The notes beneath the pieces were generated by a model. That model ran no database searches. It saw only the letters and a program-made list of their open reading frames with translations, and was not told the DNA's origin. The position numbers and the translations under genes are program-made. Below, in pieces: positions 17,973-27,474 of a stretch of DNA of 64,000 bases (the stretch's first letter is position 1; the number at the start of each line of letters is the position of its first letter). This DNA comes from Streptomyces sp. NRRL S-87 (GTDB taxonomy: Bacteria; Actinomycetota; Actinomycetes; Streptomycetales; Streptomycetaceae): NCBI RefSeq assembly GCF_000719335.1, contig NZ_JOGB01000004.1, positions 1 through 64,000 on the forward strand, in the 5' to 3' direction.

Positions 17973-18034
17973 CTGGGCTCTATTATCAAACGTTGCCCGG
18001 CCGGGCCCCGAAGAGCACAGGAAGCGGAGCATCC

Positions 18035-19114
18035 ATGCACGTCCCCGACGGATTCATCGACGCCCCGGTCTCCGCGGCCGCCGCAGTGGTGGCCGCCGGA
18101 GCCGTCGCCGTCAGCCTGCGCGGCGCCCGCCGCGAACTGGGGGACGCCTCCGGAGCCGCGGGCTTCGGAGGAGAGCGGACCGCGCCGCTCGCGGGCCTGG
18201 TTGCCGCGTTCATCTTCGCCGTGCAGATGCTCAACTTCCCCGTCGCCGCAGGCACCAGCGGGCACCTGCTGGGCGGCGCCCTGGCCGCCGTCCTCGTCGG
18301 CCCGTACACCGGCGTGCTCTGCGTCGCCGTGGTCCTGCTGATGCAGGGCATCCTGTTCGCCGACGGCGGCCTGACCGCCCTCGGCGTCAACATCACCACC
18401 ATGGGCGTGGTGACCGTGCTGGTCTCCTACGGCGTCTTCAAGGGGCTGGTGAAGGTCCTGCCCAGGACCCGCCGCTCGGTCACCGCGGCGGCCTTCCTCG
18501 GCGCACTGCTGTCCGTACCGGCCGCCGCCGCGTTCTTCACCCTCCTGTACGCCGTCGGGGGCACCACCGACGTCCCCGTCGGCAAGGTGCTGACCGCGAT
18601 GGTCGGCGTGCACGTCCTCATCGGCATCGGCGAGGCCTTCATCACCGCCCTGACCGTGGGCGCCGTCCTGGCCGTCCGGCCCGACCTCGTGCACGGCGCC
18701 CGCGGCCTGACCACCCGGCTCAAGCTCCGCATCGGCGGCGAGCTCGTGGACGCTCCCGCGGCGGTCCCCCTCGCCGCGGCGAGGGGCCGCTCCACCAAGA
18801 AGGTGTGGGCCACCGGCCTGGTCACCGCCCTCGCCCTGGCGGGCTTCGTCTCCTTCTACGCCTCCGCCAGCCCCGACGGCCTGGAGAAGGTCGCCGCCGA
18901 CAAGGGCATCGACAGCAAGGTCGAACCGCACGCCGCCGCCGACTCCCCGCTCGCCGACTACGGCGTCAAGGACGTCGCGAACGCCCGCCTCTCCGGCGGC
19001 CTCGCCGGCGTGATCGGCGTCGGCGCGACGGTCGTCGTCGGCTCGGGCGTCTTCTGGGCTGTACGGCGCCGCCGCGCCGAGCCCGCCCCCACCACCCCCT
19101 CTCCGGTGGCCTGA
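18035..19114 (+). CDS. nikM: ECF nickel/cobalt transporter, CbiM/NikM substrate component with PDGLE domain
   Basis: A 359-residue fusion. The first about 230 residues are CbiM/NikM with the N-terminal MHVPDGFID motif, in which the amino group and His2 coordinate the metal, and SGHLLGG with His77 as the further ligand. The C terminus carries the PDGLE domain (SPDGLEKVA, one transmembrane helix), which replaces the separate CbiN/NikN subunit. The ATG at 18035 is fixed by the metal-binding N terminus. The operon continues with the CbiQ and CbiO components. No cobalamin riboswitch is visible in the 168-bp upstream gap, but a Nur box is, so nickel is the likely substrate (inference). Confidence 0.88.
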   Translation: MHVPDGFIDAPVSAAAAVVAAGAVAVSLRGARRELGDASGAAGFGGERTAPLAGLVAAFIFAVQMLNFPVAAGTSGHLLGGALAAVLVGPYTGVLCVAVVLLMQGILFADGGLTALGVNITTMGVVTVLVSYGVFKGLVKVLPRTRRSVTAAAFLGALLSVPAAAAFFTLLYAVGGTTDVPVGKVLTAMVGVHVLIGIGEAFITALTVGAVLAVRPDLVHGARGLTTRLKLRIGGELVDAPAAVPLAAARGRSTKKVWATGLVTALALAGFVSFYASASPDGLEKVAADKGIDSKVEPHAAADSPLADYGVKDVANARLSGGLAGVIGVGATVVVGSGVFWAVRRRRAEPAPTTPSPVA

Positions 19115-19115
19115 C

Positions 19116-19873
19116 GTGGGCGCGGGCCACGCCCACAAGCTTTTCCGGCACGGACACTCCCCGGTCCACCGGCTGCCGCCGCACTGCAAGCTCGCCGCCG
19201 CGTTCGGCTTCGTCGTGGTGGTCGTCGCGACCCCGCGCGAGGCGGTCTGGGCCTTCGGCCTGTACGCCGCCCTGCTCGCCGGGGTCGCGGCGGTCGCCCG
19301 CGTCCCCGCCGGCTTCGTACTGCGACGGATGCTGATCGAGGTGCCGTTCGTCCTCTTCGCCGTCCTCATGCCCTTCGTCGCGCAGGGCGAGCGGGTGGAG
19401 GTGCTCGGCACGTCCCTCAGCGTCTCCGGCCTGTGGGGCGCCTGGAACGTCCTGGCCAAGGGCACGCTCGGGGTCGCCGCCTCGGTCCTGCTGGCCGCCA
19501 CCACCGAACTGCGCGAGCTGCTGCTCGGCCTGCAGCGGCTGAAGCTGCCGCCGCTGCTCGTCCAGATCGCCGCCTTCATGATCCGCTACGGCGACGTGAT
19601 CACCGACGAGCTCCGCCGGATGTCCGTCGCCCGCCGCTCCCGGGGCTTCGAGGCCCGCGGCGTACGCCACTGGGGAGTGCTGGCCAAGACGGCCGGTGCC
19701 CTGTTCATCCGCTCCTACGAGCGCGGCGAGCGGGTGCACCTGGCCATGGTCAGCCGGGGCTACACCGGGACCATGCCGGTGATCGACGACGTGACCGCTT
19801 CGCGCACGCAGTGGGCGTACGCGGCCGCACTGCCCGCCGCGGCCAGCGCCGTGTGCCTGATGGGATGGACCCT

Positions 19874-19877
<4 letters not shown>
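19116..19877 (+). CDS. nikQ: ECF transporter transmembrane component CbiQ/NikQ
   Basis: A 253-residue EcfT protein, the membrane component that links the metal-binding NikM to the ATPase. It shows the start region HSPVHRLPPHCKLAAAFGFV, several hydrophobic helices, and the two coupling-helix motifs with A-R-G: MSVARRSRGFEAR and the LAMVSRGYTG segment. GTG start just one base after the nikM stop; the stop overlaps the next gene's GTG. Length and topology are normal for the family. Confidence 0.9.
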
Positions 19878-20627
<750 letters not shown>

Positions 20628-20647
<20 letters not shown>

Positions 20648-20727
20648 GGTCCGTCACCGTCTCCCAGGGTCCGTCACCGTCTCCTAGGGTCCGTCACCGT
20701 CTCCCAGGGTCCGTCACCGTCTCCTGG
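20628..20727. repeat. Five tandem copies of a 20-bp unit beginning in the nikO stop region
   Basis: The unit GGTCCGTCACCGTCTCCYRR is repeated five times head to tail without spacer; the first copy contains the last codons and the TAA stop of nikO. Copies alternate between CTAA/CCAG/CTAG/CCAG/CTGG at the end. A further degenerate copy (CGTCCGGTGCCGACTCCCGG) follows at 20728. No other feature is seen before the next gene at 20904. Confidence 0.95.
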
Positions 20728-20903
20728 CGTCCGGTGCCGACTCCCGGTCCGGAGTCCGGGATTCCGACTCCCGGACCCGGAAGCAACGCGGATCGTTTCA
20801 CGTTGCACCATGTTGGTCGGCGCCGGTCGGGTCCGGTCGACGCCGGACGCATCGGACGGCACCCTCCCCGGGTGCCGGTGGCAGCACAGCGAGGAGCAGG
20901 AAC

Positions 20904-22085
20904 GTGGAGGGCGAGGTCCAGGGCTTCGTGGCGGACGGGTACGAGCCCGTCAGGGACGCCTTCGTACGCAACTTCACCGACCGGGGCGACCGCGGCGCCG
21001 CCGTCACCGTCTACCGGGACGGCCGCCCGGTCGTGGACCTGTGGGGCGGCGTACGGGACGCGGACGCGCCGGCCGGGCCGTCCGCGCCGTGGGCCGAGGA
21101 CACCGCGCAGGTCGTCCGCTCCGCCGGCAAGGGCGTGGCCGCCGCCGTCCCCCTGCTCCTGCACGAGCGCGGGCTGCTCGACCTCGACGCGCCCGTGGCC
21201 GAGTACTGGCCCGAGTTCAAGGCGGGCGGCAAGGAGCGGGCCCTGGTCCGGCACCTGCTGTCCCACCGGGTCGGCGTCCCCGCGCTGGACCCCGGGCTCA
21301 CCCCGGAGCAGGCCGTGGACGGCACGTCCGGGCCGCGCGCGGTCGCCGAGCAGACCCCGTTCTGGGAGCCGGGCACCGACCACGGCTACCACGCACAGAC
21401 CTTCAGCTGGTTGCTCGGCGAGCTGGTGGAGCGGGTCGCCGGCCGCTCGCTGGGCCGCTGGCTGGCCGAGGAGGTGTCCGGCCCGCTCGGCATGGACCTG
21501 TGGATCGGCCTGCCGACCGACCGCGTCCACCGGGTCGGCCGGGTCGCGGCCGTCGAGCCGCCGCCGGTGGCGGCGGGCGGCCTGAGGACCCGGCCCCGGC
21601 GCAACGTCACCGCGGCCTACGACGACCCGGCCTCGCTCACCCGCCGGGCCTTCGCCGCGATCGACCCCCTCCCCGACGAGAACGACCCCGGCTACCGGGC
21701 CGCCGAGCTGCCTGCCTCCAACGGCATCGCCACCGCCCGCGCCCTGGCCCGCTTCTACGCGGCCACCTTCGGCGAGGTGGAGGGCGGCCACCGGCTCTTC
21801 GCCCCGGCCACCACCGCCCTGGCCGGGCAGGAGTTCGCCGCGGGCCCCGACCGGGTGCTGGTCGTGAACACCCGCTTCGGGCCGGGCTTCATGCTGCACG
21901 GCCCCGCCTCGCCGCTGCTCTCCCCGGCCTCGTACGGGCACCCCGGCCGCGGCGGCTCGCTCGGCTTCGCCGACCCGGACGCGGGCATCGGTTTCGGCTA
22001 CGTCACCAACGCGCTCGCCAGGTCCGTCACCGCCGACCCGCGCGCCCAGGCGCTGATCCGGGCGGTGAAGGCGGCCACGGCCTGA
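20904..22085 (+). CDS. Class C beta-lactamase-like serine hydrolase
   Basis: A 393-residue protein of the beta-lactamase/EstB/D-Ala carboxypeptidase fold. The catalytic SxxK is SAGK at residues 73-76 (RSAGKGVAAAVPLLL), followed by RHLLSHRVGVP, and the Tyr motif is in the GYHAQTFSWLLGELVE segment. There is no signal peptide, so it acts in the cytoplasm and is more probably an esterase than an antibiotic-resistance enzyme. GTG start, with AGGAGCAGGAAC in front. It stands alone: upstream is the repeat array, downstream a short-repeat region and a convergent pbp gene. Confidence 0.9.
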   Translation: MEGEVQGFVADGYEPVRDAFVRNFTDRGDRGAAVTVYRDGRPVVDLWGGVRDADAPAGPSAPWAEDTAQVVRSAGKGVAAAVPLLLHERGLLDLDAPVAEYWPEFKAGGKERALVRHLLSHRVGVPALDPGLTPEQAVDGTSGPRAVAEQTPFWEPGTDHGYHAQTFSWLLGELVERVAGRSLGRWLAEEVSGPLGMDLWIGLPTDRVHRVGRVAAVEPPPVAAGGLRTRPRRNVTAAYDDPASLTRRAFAAIDPLPDENDPGYRAAELPASNGIATARALARFYAATFGEVEGGHRLFAPATTALAGQEFAAGPDRVLVVNTRFGPGFMLHGPASPLLSPASYGHPGRGGSLGFADPDAGIGFGYVTNALARSVTADPRAQALIRAVKAATA

Positions 22086-22100
22086 GCAAGCCGTCCCCCC

Positions 22101-22176
22101 GGGCGCGGCCGTCCCGGCCGGGCGCGGCCGTCCCGCCCCGGGGCCGTCACCCCGGGGCCGTCACCCCGGGGCGTCA
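22101..22176. repeat. Short tandem repeats in the gap before the pbp stop codon
   Basis: Two copies of a 16-nt unit GGGCGCGGCCGTCCCG (22101 and 22120) are followed by three copies of CCCCGGGGCCGTCA (22136, 22150, and a 13-nt copy from 22164). The last copy includes the stop codon of the minus-strand pbp gene. Confidence 0.85.
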
Positions 22177-23796
22177 CCCCGCCCTGAGCACCGTCGCCAC
22201 CAGCGGTCCCGCGGCCTCGCCGCCGTGGCCGCCGCCCGCGACGTAGGCCGCCGCGGCCAGGTCGCCGCTGTACCCGGTGAACCAGCTGTCCGGGTTCACC
22301 CGCCCGTCGACCTCCGCCGAACCGGTCTTCGCACCCTTCGGCCCGGGCACCCCGGCCATCGCACCGGCGGCCGTGCCGCTGACCGCGGTCTGCCGGAGCA
22401 GCTGCCGCAGCTGGGCGGCGACCTCCGGCTTCATGGCCCGCTCGGCGGTGGCGACCGGCCGGTGGTCCCAGTCCGCGGGCACCAGCACCGGCTGGCGGAA
22501 CACCCCGGTCTTGGCGGTGGCGATGACGGAGGCGACGGTCAGCGGGTTCATCCGGACCCGACCCTGCCCGATGTACTCCGCGGCCGCCTCCGCGCCCGCC
22601 GCCTCCGGCACGTCGCCGTCGAAGCTGGCCACGCCGGTGCGCCACTCCAGACCCAGTCCGAAGACCTCGCGGGCCTCCCTCGCCAGCGCCGCGTCGTCGT
22701 CCACCGCCTTGATCTTCTTGATGAAGGCCGTGTTGCAGGAGCGGGCGAAGGCGGTGCCGAAGCTGCTGCCGGACAGCGAGAAGCCGCCCTGGTTGCGGAA
22801 GGACTTCCCGTACCAGGACACCGTCGCCGGGCACTCGGCCGGCCCGTCGGCCGTCACCAGGCCCCGGTCCAGCAGCATCGCGGCCGTCACGATCTTCAGG
22901 GTGGAGCCCGACGGGGTGGTGCCCAGCATGGCCGCGTCGAAGCCGTCCGCACGGTGGTTGGCCACCGCCAGCACGTCGCCCGTACTCGGCCGGAGCGCCA
23001 CCACCGAGGCGTCCTGGTACCGGAGCGCCGCCCGCTCGGCCGCCGCCTGGAGCCCGGCGTCCAGCACCGTCCGGACGGACCCCGGCCGGCCGGGGTCCAC
23101 GGTCAGCAGCGTCCGCTTCGGCGCGTCCGCGCGGGCGGGCTCGATCCACAGCTCGGTGCCGCCCGTACCGCCCGCCCGGGGGGCGTACCTGGCCCGCAGC
23201 TCGTCGAGGATCCGGCGCAGCGACGGGTACGCGCCGGCGGTGAGCTCCTTGCCGTTGCGGTCCGTGATCCGCACCGGCGGGGCGTCCGGGGTGCCCGTCC
23301 GCAGCTTCTCGTCCTTCCGCAGCTGCGGGTGCAGGACCGCGGGCTGCCAGTCCACCAGGGGCTTCTTCGAGGTGAGCCCGCGCACGACCGTCAGCGAGGA
23401 GGCGTACGCCAGCGGCTTGCCGTGCCCGCCGTACGAGACCTCCGCGCGGACCGTGAACGGGACCAGGGCGCCCCGGGGCGTACCCGGGGTGATCACCGCC
23501 CGGGTGATGTGCGCCTTGGTGCGGTAGTCGGCTACCGCGTACTGCGTGGCCTCGGGGTCGTTCGACAGGTCCGCCGCGGCGCGGGCGTCGCCCGCAGCCC
23601 ATGCGGCGAGGAACGCCCTGGCCGTGGTGAGCACCTCCGCCGCGGTCGGCGGGCCCGATCCGACCTCCGCGGCCGTCGCCGCCGCCGGGCCGCCCTCCCC
23701 GGCGTCCCCCACCATCGCGTACATCCCGTACCCGGCCCCGCCCGCCATCGCCAGGAACACCCCGACGGCGATCGCGCCCTTCGTCGCACCCCGCAT
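22174..23796 (-). CDS. Class B penicillin-binding protein with MecA_N domain
   Basis: A 540-residue transpeptidase that cross-links peptidoglycan. It starts with one membrane anchor (GAIAVGVFLAMAGGAGYGMYAM), then an NTF2-like MecA_N domain (residues about 50-150), a dimerisation-like linker, and the transpeptidase domain with SxxK as SGSTLK (near residue 300), SxN as SCN (near 350) and KTG as KTGSAE (near 492). All catalytic motifs are intact. The domain order resembles the low-affinity PBP2a group, but affinity cannot be judged from sequence. Its upstream region carries two dyads (23819-23836 and 23861-23878). Confidence 0.92.
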   Translation of the reverse strand: MRGATKGAIAVGVFLAMAGGAGYGMYAMVGDAGEGGPAAATAAEVGSGPPTAAEVLTTARAFLAAWAAGDARAAADLSNDPEATQYAVADYRTKAHITRAVITPGTPRGALVPFTVRAEVSYGGHGKPLAYASSLTVVRGLTSKKPLVDWQPAVLHPQLRKDEKLRTGTPDAPPVRITDRNGKELTAGAYPSLRRILDELRARYAPRAGGTGGTELWIEPARADAPKRTLLTVDPGRPGSVRTVLDAGLQAAAERAALRYQDASVVALRPSTGDVLAVANHRADGFDAAMLGTTPSGSTLKIVTAAMLLDRGLVTADGPAECPATVSWYGKSFRNQGGFSLSGSSFGTAFARSCNTAFIKKIKAVDDDAALAREAREVFGLGLEWRTGVASFDGDVPEAAGAEAAAEYIGQGRVRMNPLTVASVIATAKTGVFRQPVLVPADWDHRPVATAERAMKPEVAAQLRQLLRQTAVSGTAAGAMAGVPGPKGAKTGSAEVDGRVNPDSWFTGYSGDLAAAAYVAGGGHGGEAAGPLVATVLRAG

Positions 23797-23818
23797 CCCA
23801 CGCCCCTCCCCAGAGCAC

Positions 23819-23836
23819 TTTTGAACGCGCTCAAAA
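23819..23836. promoter_or_regulatory. Inverted repeat in the pbp leader
   Basis: Arms TTTTGA and TCAAAA around ACGCGC, 23 nt upstream of the pbp start. The shape and AT-rich arms are unlike the surroundings and look like a repressor site; the binding protein is unknown. Confidence 0.45.
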
Positions 23837-23860
23837 TAAGCGGGAGGCCCGTCCCGTGTC

Positions 23861-23878
23861 CTGAGTACCTGTACTCAG
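23861..23878. promoter_or_regulatory. CTGAGTAC dyad upstream of pbp
   Basis: Perfect 8-bp arms CTGAGTAC and GTACTCAG with a 2-nt centre, 65 nt before the pbp start. The same half-site forms another dyad upstream of the acyltransferase gene at 32331-32358. Confidence 0.6.
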
Positions 23879-23942
23879 ACCCCCGGACTCGGCCGAAAAC
23901 CATCGGGCGGGTCGGGGCGGGACGGGCCGCCGGGCGGTGCCG

Positions 23943-25685
23943 TCAGACCCAGGTGTCCAGCCACATGCGGGCCCGCCACTGGTCCATCGGCAGGGTCTGG
24001 CCGGTGTAGACGGGCCAGAAGTAGATGAAGTTCCAGACGATGAGCAGGACCAGCACGCCCGCCCCCACCGCGCCGAGCGTGCGCCGGCGCTCGGAGGAGC
24101 CGGGCGGGCCGAGGAGCGCGCCGACCGTCATCGCCACCGCCAGGCACAGGTACGGGACGAACACCACCGCGTAGAAGAAGAAGATGGTGCGCTCCTGGTA
24201 GTTGAACCAGGGCAGGTACCCGGCCGCCACGCCGCAGGCGATCGCGCCCGCCCGCCAGTCGCGCCGGAAGAACCACCGCCACAGCACGTACAGCAGCGCG
24301 AAACAGGCCGCCCACCAGAGCAGCGGCGTGCCCAGGGCCAGCACCTCGCGGGCGCACTTGCCGGTCTCGCTGGCCGGGCAGCCGTCCGTACCGGGCGCCG
24401 GGGACTCGTAGAAGTACGAGACCGGGCGGCCCAGGACCAGCCAGCTCCAGGGGTTCGACTCGTAGGTGTGGCCCGTGGTCAGGCCCACGTGGAACTTGTA
24501 GACCTCGGTCTCGTAGTGCCACAGGCTCGTCAGCCAGTCGGGCAGCCACGCCACGCCGCCCTGCTTGGCCGACCAGTCGCGGAAGTAGCCGCCCTTGCCG
24601 TCGTCCGGGCTGAGGATCCAGCCGGTCCAGGAGGCGAGGTACACGCCGATCGCCACCGGCACGGTGGAGGCGAAGGCCGGCAGCGCGTCCCGCTTGAGCA
24701 TCGCCGCGTACGGCGCCCCGGCACCCGCCACGCGGCGCGCGGCCGCGTCCCACAGGACCGTCAGCACCCCGAAGAACGCCAGCACGACCAGGCCGTTCCA
24801 CTTCGTGCCGAACGCCAGGCCCAGGCACACACCGGCCAGCAGCCGCCACGGCCGCCACCCCAGGCGCAGCGTCTCCGCGACCTGCGCGTCCGGCCGCACC
24901 CGGCCGTCCGCGTCCACCGGCAGCGCCGCCGCGAGCCGCCGGCGGGCCCAGTCCCGGTCGATCAGGAGCGACCCGAACGCCGCCAGCACGAAGAACATCA
25001 GGACCAGGTCCAGCAGTGCGGTCCGGCTCATCACCAGGTGCAGGCCGTCCACCGCCAGCAGCAGGCCCGCCAGGCAGCCCAGGAAGGTCGACCGGAACAG
25101 CCGTCGGCCGATCCGGCACAGCATCAGCACGGACAGCGTGCCGAGCAGCGCGGTCATGAACCGCCAGCCGAAGGGATCGAAGCCGAACAGCCACTCGCCG
25201 GCGCCGATCACCCACTTGCCGACCGGCGGGTGCACGACGTACCCGGGGTCCAGCGGCAGGGCCACCCCCGACGGGTCGCCGATGATCGCCTTGTCGACGT
25301 CCTTGGGCCAGTTCAGCTCGTAGCCCTTGTGGATGACCGCCCAGGAGTCCTTGGCGTAGTACGTCTCGTCGAATATCACCGCCTTCGGGCTGCCCAGGCG
25401 CCAGAACCGCAGGGCCCCGGCGACCAGCGCCACCAGCAGCGGGCCCGCCCACGCCAGCAGGCGCGCGGTCCGCTCCCCGGCGGCCGCGGACATCCCGAAC
25501 ACCGCCCACAGCCGCGGCGAGGGCTGCGCGTACGGGGGGACCAGGCGCGTCCGGACGTCGGCGGCCGGGGCGGCCGGCACGTACCCGAACCGGCGCAGCC
25601 GGCGCGGCCAGGCAGGCGTCTCGTCGCCGGCGGGGGCGGACAGGGCCCCCGCGGGGCTGGGCTGAGGCGTCGCGGTACTGGTCAC
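23943..25685 (-). CDS. pmt: Polyprenyl-phosphate-mannose--protein mannosyltransferase
   Basis: A 580-residue multi-spanning GT39 enzyme that moves mannose from polyprenyl-phosphate-mannose to Ser/Thr of secreted proteins. After a Pro-rich cytoplasmic N terminus the first membrane helix is followed by the catalytic Asp-Glu pair in FDETYYAKD (Asp106, Glu107). Further family features are DPGYVVHPPVGKW, several membrane helices, and the C-terminal WFNYQERTIFFFYAVVFVPY and DQWRARMWLDTWV. In Streptomyces this protein is the receptor-modifying enzyme for phage phiC31 and affects lipoprotein glycosylation. Divergent from rsmI, with only 61 bp between the genes. Confidence 0.93.
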   Translation of the reverse strand: MTSTATPQPSPAGALSAPAGDETPAWPRRLRRFGYVPAAPAADVRTRLVPPYAQPSPRLWAVFGMSAAAGERTARLLAWAGPLLVALVAGALRFWRLGSPKAVIFDETYYAKDSWAVIHKGYELNWPKDVDKAIIGDPSGVALPLDPGYVVHPPVGKWVIGAGEWLFGFDPFGWRFMTALLGTLSVLMLCRIGRRLFRSTFLGCLAGLLLAVDGLHLVMSRTALLDLVLMFFVLAAFGSLLIDRDWARRRLAAALPVDADGRVRPDAQVAETLRLGWRPWRLLAGVCLGLAFGTKWNGLVVLAFFGVLTVLWDAAARRVAGAGAPYAAMLKRDALPAFASTVPVAIGVYLASWTGWILSPDDGKGGYFRDWSAKQGGVAWLPDWLTSLWHYETEVYKFHVGLTTGHTYESNPWSWLVLGRPVSYFYESPAPGTDGCPASETGKCAREVLALGTPLLWWAACFALLYVLWRWFFRRDWRAGAIACGVAAGYLPWFNYQERTIFFFYAVVFVPYLCLAVAMTVGALLGPPGSSERRRTLGAVGAGVLVLLIVWNFIYFWPVYTGQTLPMDQWRARMWLDTWV

Positions 25686-25746
25686 CGGGTCATCGTAGGG
25701 AACACATCTGTGTCAGACCCCTGTTCCGGGCTGCGAGGATGGACGG

Positions 25747-26667
25747 GTGACAGATCAGCAGCCGCACACCAGCAGCCACCAGCCGAGCTCCGCCGGAGTG
25801 CTCGTCCTCGCCGGAACCCCCATCGGGGACATCGCGGACGCCCCGCCGCGGCTGGCCGCCGAGCTGCAGGGCGCCGACGTGGTGGCCGCGGAGGACACCC
25901 GGCGGCTGCGCGGTCTGACCCGGGCCCTGGGCATCCACACCTCCGGGCGGGTCGTGTCGTACTTCGAGGGCAACGAGTCCGCCCGCACCCCCGAGCTGGT
26001 CGAGGCGTTGGAGGGCGGCGCGCGCGTGCTGCTGGTCACCGACGCCGGCATGCCCTCGGTCTCCGACCCCGGCTACCGGCTCGTCGCGGCGGCCGTCGAG
26101 AAGGACATCAAGGTCACGGCCGTGCCCGGCCCGTCCGCCGTGCTGACCGCGCTCGCGCTGTCCGGACTGCCCGTGGACCGGTTCTGCTTCGAGGGCTTCC
26201 TGCCCCGCAAGGCCGGCGAGCGGCTCGGCCGGCTGCGCGAGGTGGGCGAAGAGCGCCGCACGCTCGTCTACTTCGAGGCCCCGCACCGGCTCGACGACAC
26301 CCTCGCCGCGATGGCCGAGGTGTTCGGCGCCGACCGGCGCGCCGCGGTCTGCCGCGAGCTGACCAAGACCTACGAGGAGGTCAGGCGCGGCCCGCTCGGC
26401 GAGCTCGCGCAGTGGGCCGCCGAGGGCGTACGGGGCGAGATCACCGTGGTCGTCGAGGGAGCGCCGGAGACCGGGCCCGAGGAACTGGACGCCGCGGAGC
26501 TGGTGCGGCGGGTCCGGATCCGCGAGGAGGCCGGGGAGCGCCGCAAGGAGGCCATCGCGGCCGTGGCTGCGGAGGCAGGGCTACCCAAGCGCGAGGTCTT
26601 CGACGCGGTGGTGGCGGCAAAGAATGCGGCTGAAAAGAGCCCCCAGGACGGTAAAGGGCTAACCTGA
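25747..26667 (+). CDS. rsmI: 16S rRNA (cytidine-1402-2'-O)-methyltransferase
   Basis: A 306-residue SAM-dependent methyltransferase of the tetrapyrrole-methylase fold; it methylates the ribose of C1402 of 16S rRNA, in the decoding centre. Family motifs: LVLAGTPIGD, AAEDTRR, LVTDAGMPSVSDPGYRL, AVPGPSAVLTALALSGLP and FCFEGFLPRK. The GTG start gives a normal length with a short hydrophilic leader. rsmA, further right in the window, modifies the same region of the ribosome. Divergent from pmt. An 8-bp inverted repeat 30 nt after the stop may end the transcript. Confidence 0.95.
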   Translation: MTDQQPHTSSHQPSSAGVLVLAGTPIGDIADAPPRLAAELQGADVVAAEDTRRLRGLTRALGIHTSGRVVSYFEGNESARTPELVEALEGGARVLLVTDAGMPSVSDPGYRLVAAAVEKDIKVTAVPGPSAVLTALALSGLPVDRFCFEGFLPRKAGERLGRLREVGEERRTLVYFEAPHRLDDTLAAMAEVFGADRRAAVCRELTKTYEEVRRGPLGELAQWAAEGVRGEITVVVEGAPETGPEELDAAELVRRVRIREEAGERRKEAIAAVAAEAGLPKREVFDAVVAAKNAAEKSPQDGKGLT

Positions 26668-26696
26668 AAAGCAAAGATCAGACCGCGCACCGGGCG

Positions 26697-26719
26697 CTTT
26701 GGGCATGAACGGCCCAAAG
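26697..26719. terminator. Inverted repeat between rsmI and the CxxC protein
   Basis: Arms CTTTGGGC and GCCCAAAG, 7-nt loop ATGAACG. No T tract follows, so it may be a weak terminator for rsmI or an operator for the next gene. Confidence 0.45.
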
Positions 26720-26806
26720 TCCGTCCATGAGTCGACAGGGCCTGATGCGCTCCAGCCGGAACAGGCGTCCACTGGCCAGTGACACCAGCGGACCAGAGGA
26801 GCTGGC

Positions 26807-27322
26807 ATGAGTGAGATCGCAGACACCCCCGTCCCCGCTTCGGCCCCCACCCGCCCGGTCACCGGCGCCGGCATACAGACCGTCCGCGAGGCGTACTCCT
26901 TCGCCTGCATGCGCTGCGGATACGGCTGGGAGCAGTCGTTCGACATCGAGCACCACGTGGACGGGAAGGGCCAGCCGTTCCTCATCTACACGATCGACGG
27001 CGAGCGGGTGCCCTCGCCGCTGTCCAACCCCACCTGCCTGAACTGCGGCGGGCACGTGGTGCGCATCATGCGCGAGGGCCAGGTCTCCTCGGTCCTGGGC
27101 ACCCTGGACCGGATCTACCACGACCGCAGGATCGCCCCCGGGATCGCCGGCCCGGTGCCCGCGACGCACGAGCGGCGCGCGGAGCACCACCACGAGAAGC
27201 GCCGGTCGAACCGGCCCGCGGAGCTGCACGAGGCCCCGGGCCCGGTACCGGTGACGAGCGAGGACCGCGGGGAGCGGCGCGGTCTGCTGGCCCGGCTGAA
27301 GGGGCTCTTCCGCTCCTCCTGA
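26807..27322 (+). CDS. Uncharacterised protein with two CxxC motifs
   Basis: A 171-residue soluble protein. A compact N-terminal part has CMRC (near residue 35) and CLNC (near 76), a spacing that suggests one zinc ribbon or rubredoxin-like knuckle. The C-terminal half is charged, rich in Arg, His and Glu (RRAEHHHEKRRSNRP) and ends with a basic amphipathic segment LLARLKGLFRSS that could touch membrane or nucleic acid. GTG/ATG choice is clear: ATG at 26807 follows AGAGGAGCTGGC. I do not recognise a known function. It lies between rsmI and tatD on the same strand. Confidence 0.8.
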   Translation: MSEIADTPVPASAPTRPVTGAGIQTVREAYSFACMRCGYGWEQSFDIEHHVDGKGQPFLIYTIDGERVPSPLSNPTCLNCGGHVVRIMREGQVSSVLGTLDRIYHDRRIAPGIAGPVPATHERRAEHHHEKRRSNRPAELHEAPGPVPVTSEDRGERRGLLARLKGLFRSS

Positions 27323-27392
27323 GCGGCCGGGTGCACCCGCCGCACGTCGACGCGGCCTCCCGGGGGCCGCGTCCGCCGTTCCGCACACCCCG

Positions 27393-27455
27393 CGCCGCCT
27401 CAGCCGTCCGCACACGCGCCGCCTCAGCCGTCCGCACACGCGCCGCCTCAGCCGT
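27393..27455. repeat. 24-bp tandem repeat upstream of tatD
   Basis: Two perfect copies of a 24-nt unit (27393-27416 and 27417-27440) and a third partial copy to 27455. The unit length is a multiple of three and stays in frame with tatD, where it would encode RAASAVRT repeats. The probable tatD start is 20 nt after the last copy. Confidence 0.9.
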
Positions 27456-27474
27456 TCCTCATAAGATCGGCCGT

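Noticed and set aside
17867..18034. Cobalamin riboswitch in front of the ECF transporter
   Set aside because: The gap is only 168 bp and lacks the B12 box; a Nur-type operator is present instead.
20904..22085. Serine hydrolase as secreted beta-lactamase giving resistance
   Set aside because: There is no signal peptide, and the motifs fit esterase/carboxypeptidase-like members as well; resistance cannot be claimed.
25702..25713. Palindrome ACACATCTGTGT between pmt and rsmI as operator
   Set aside because: Twelve base pairs in a 61-bp divergent gap may be chance; no second copy or regulator supports it.
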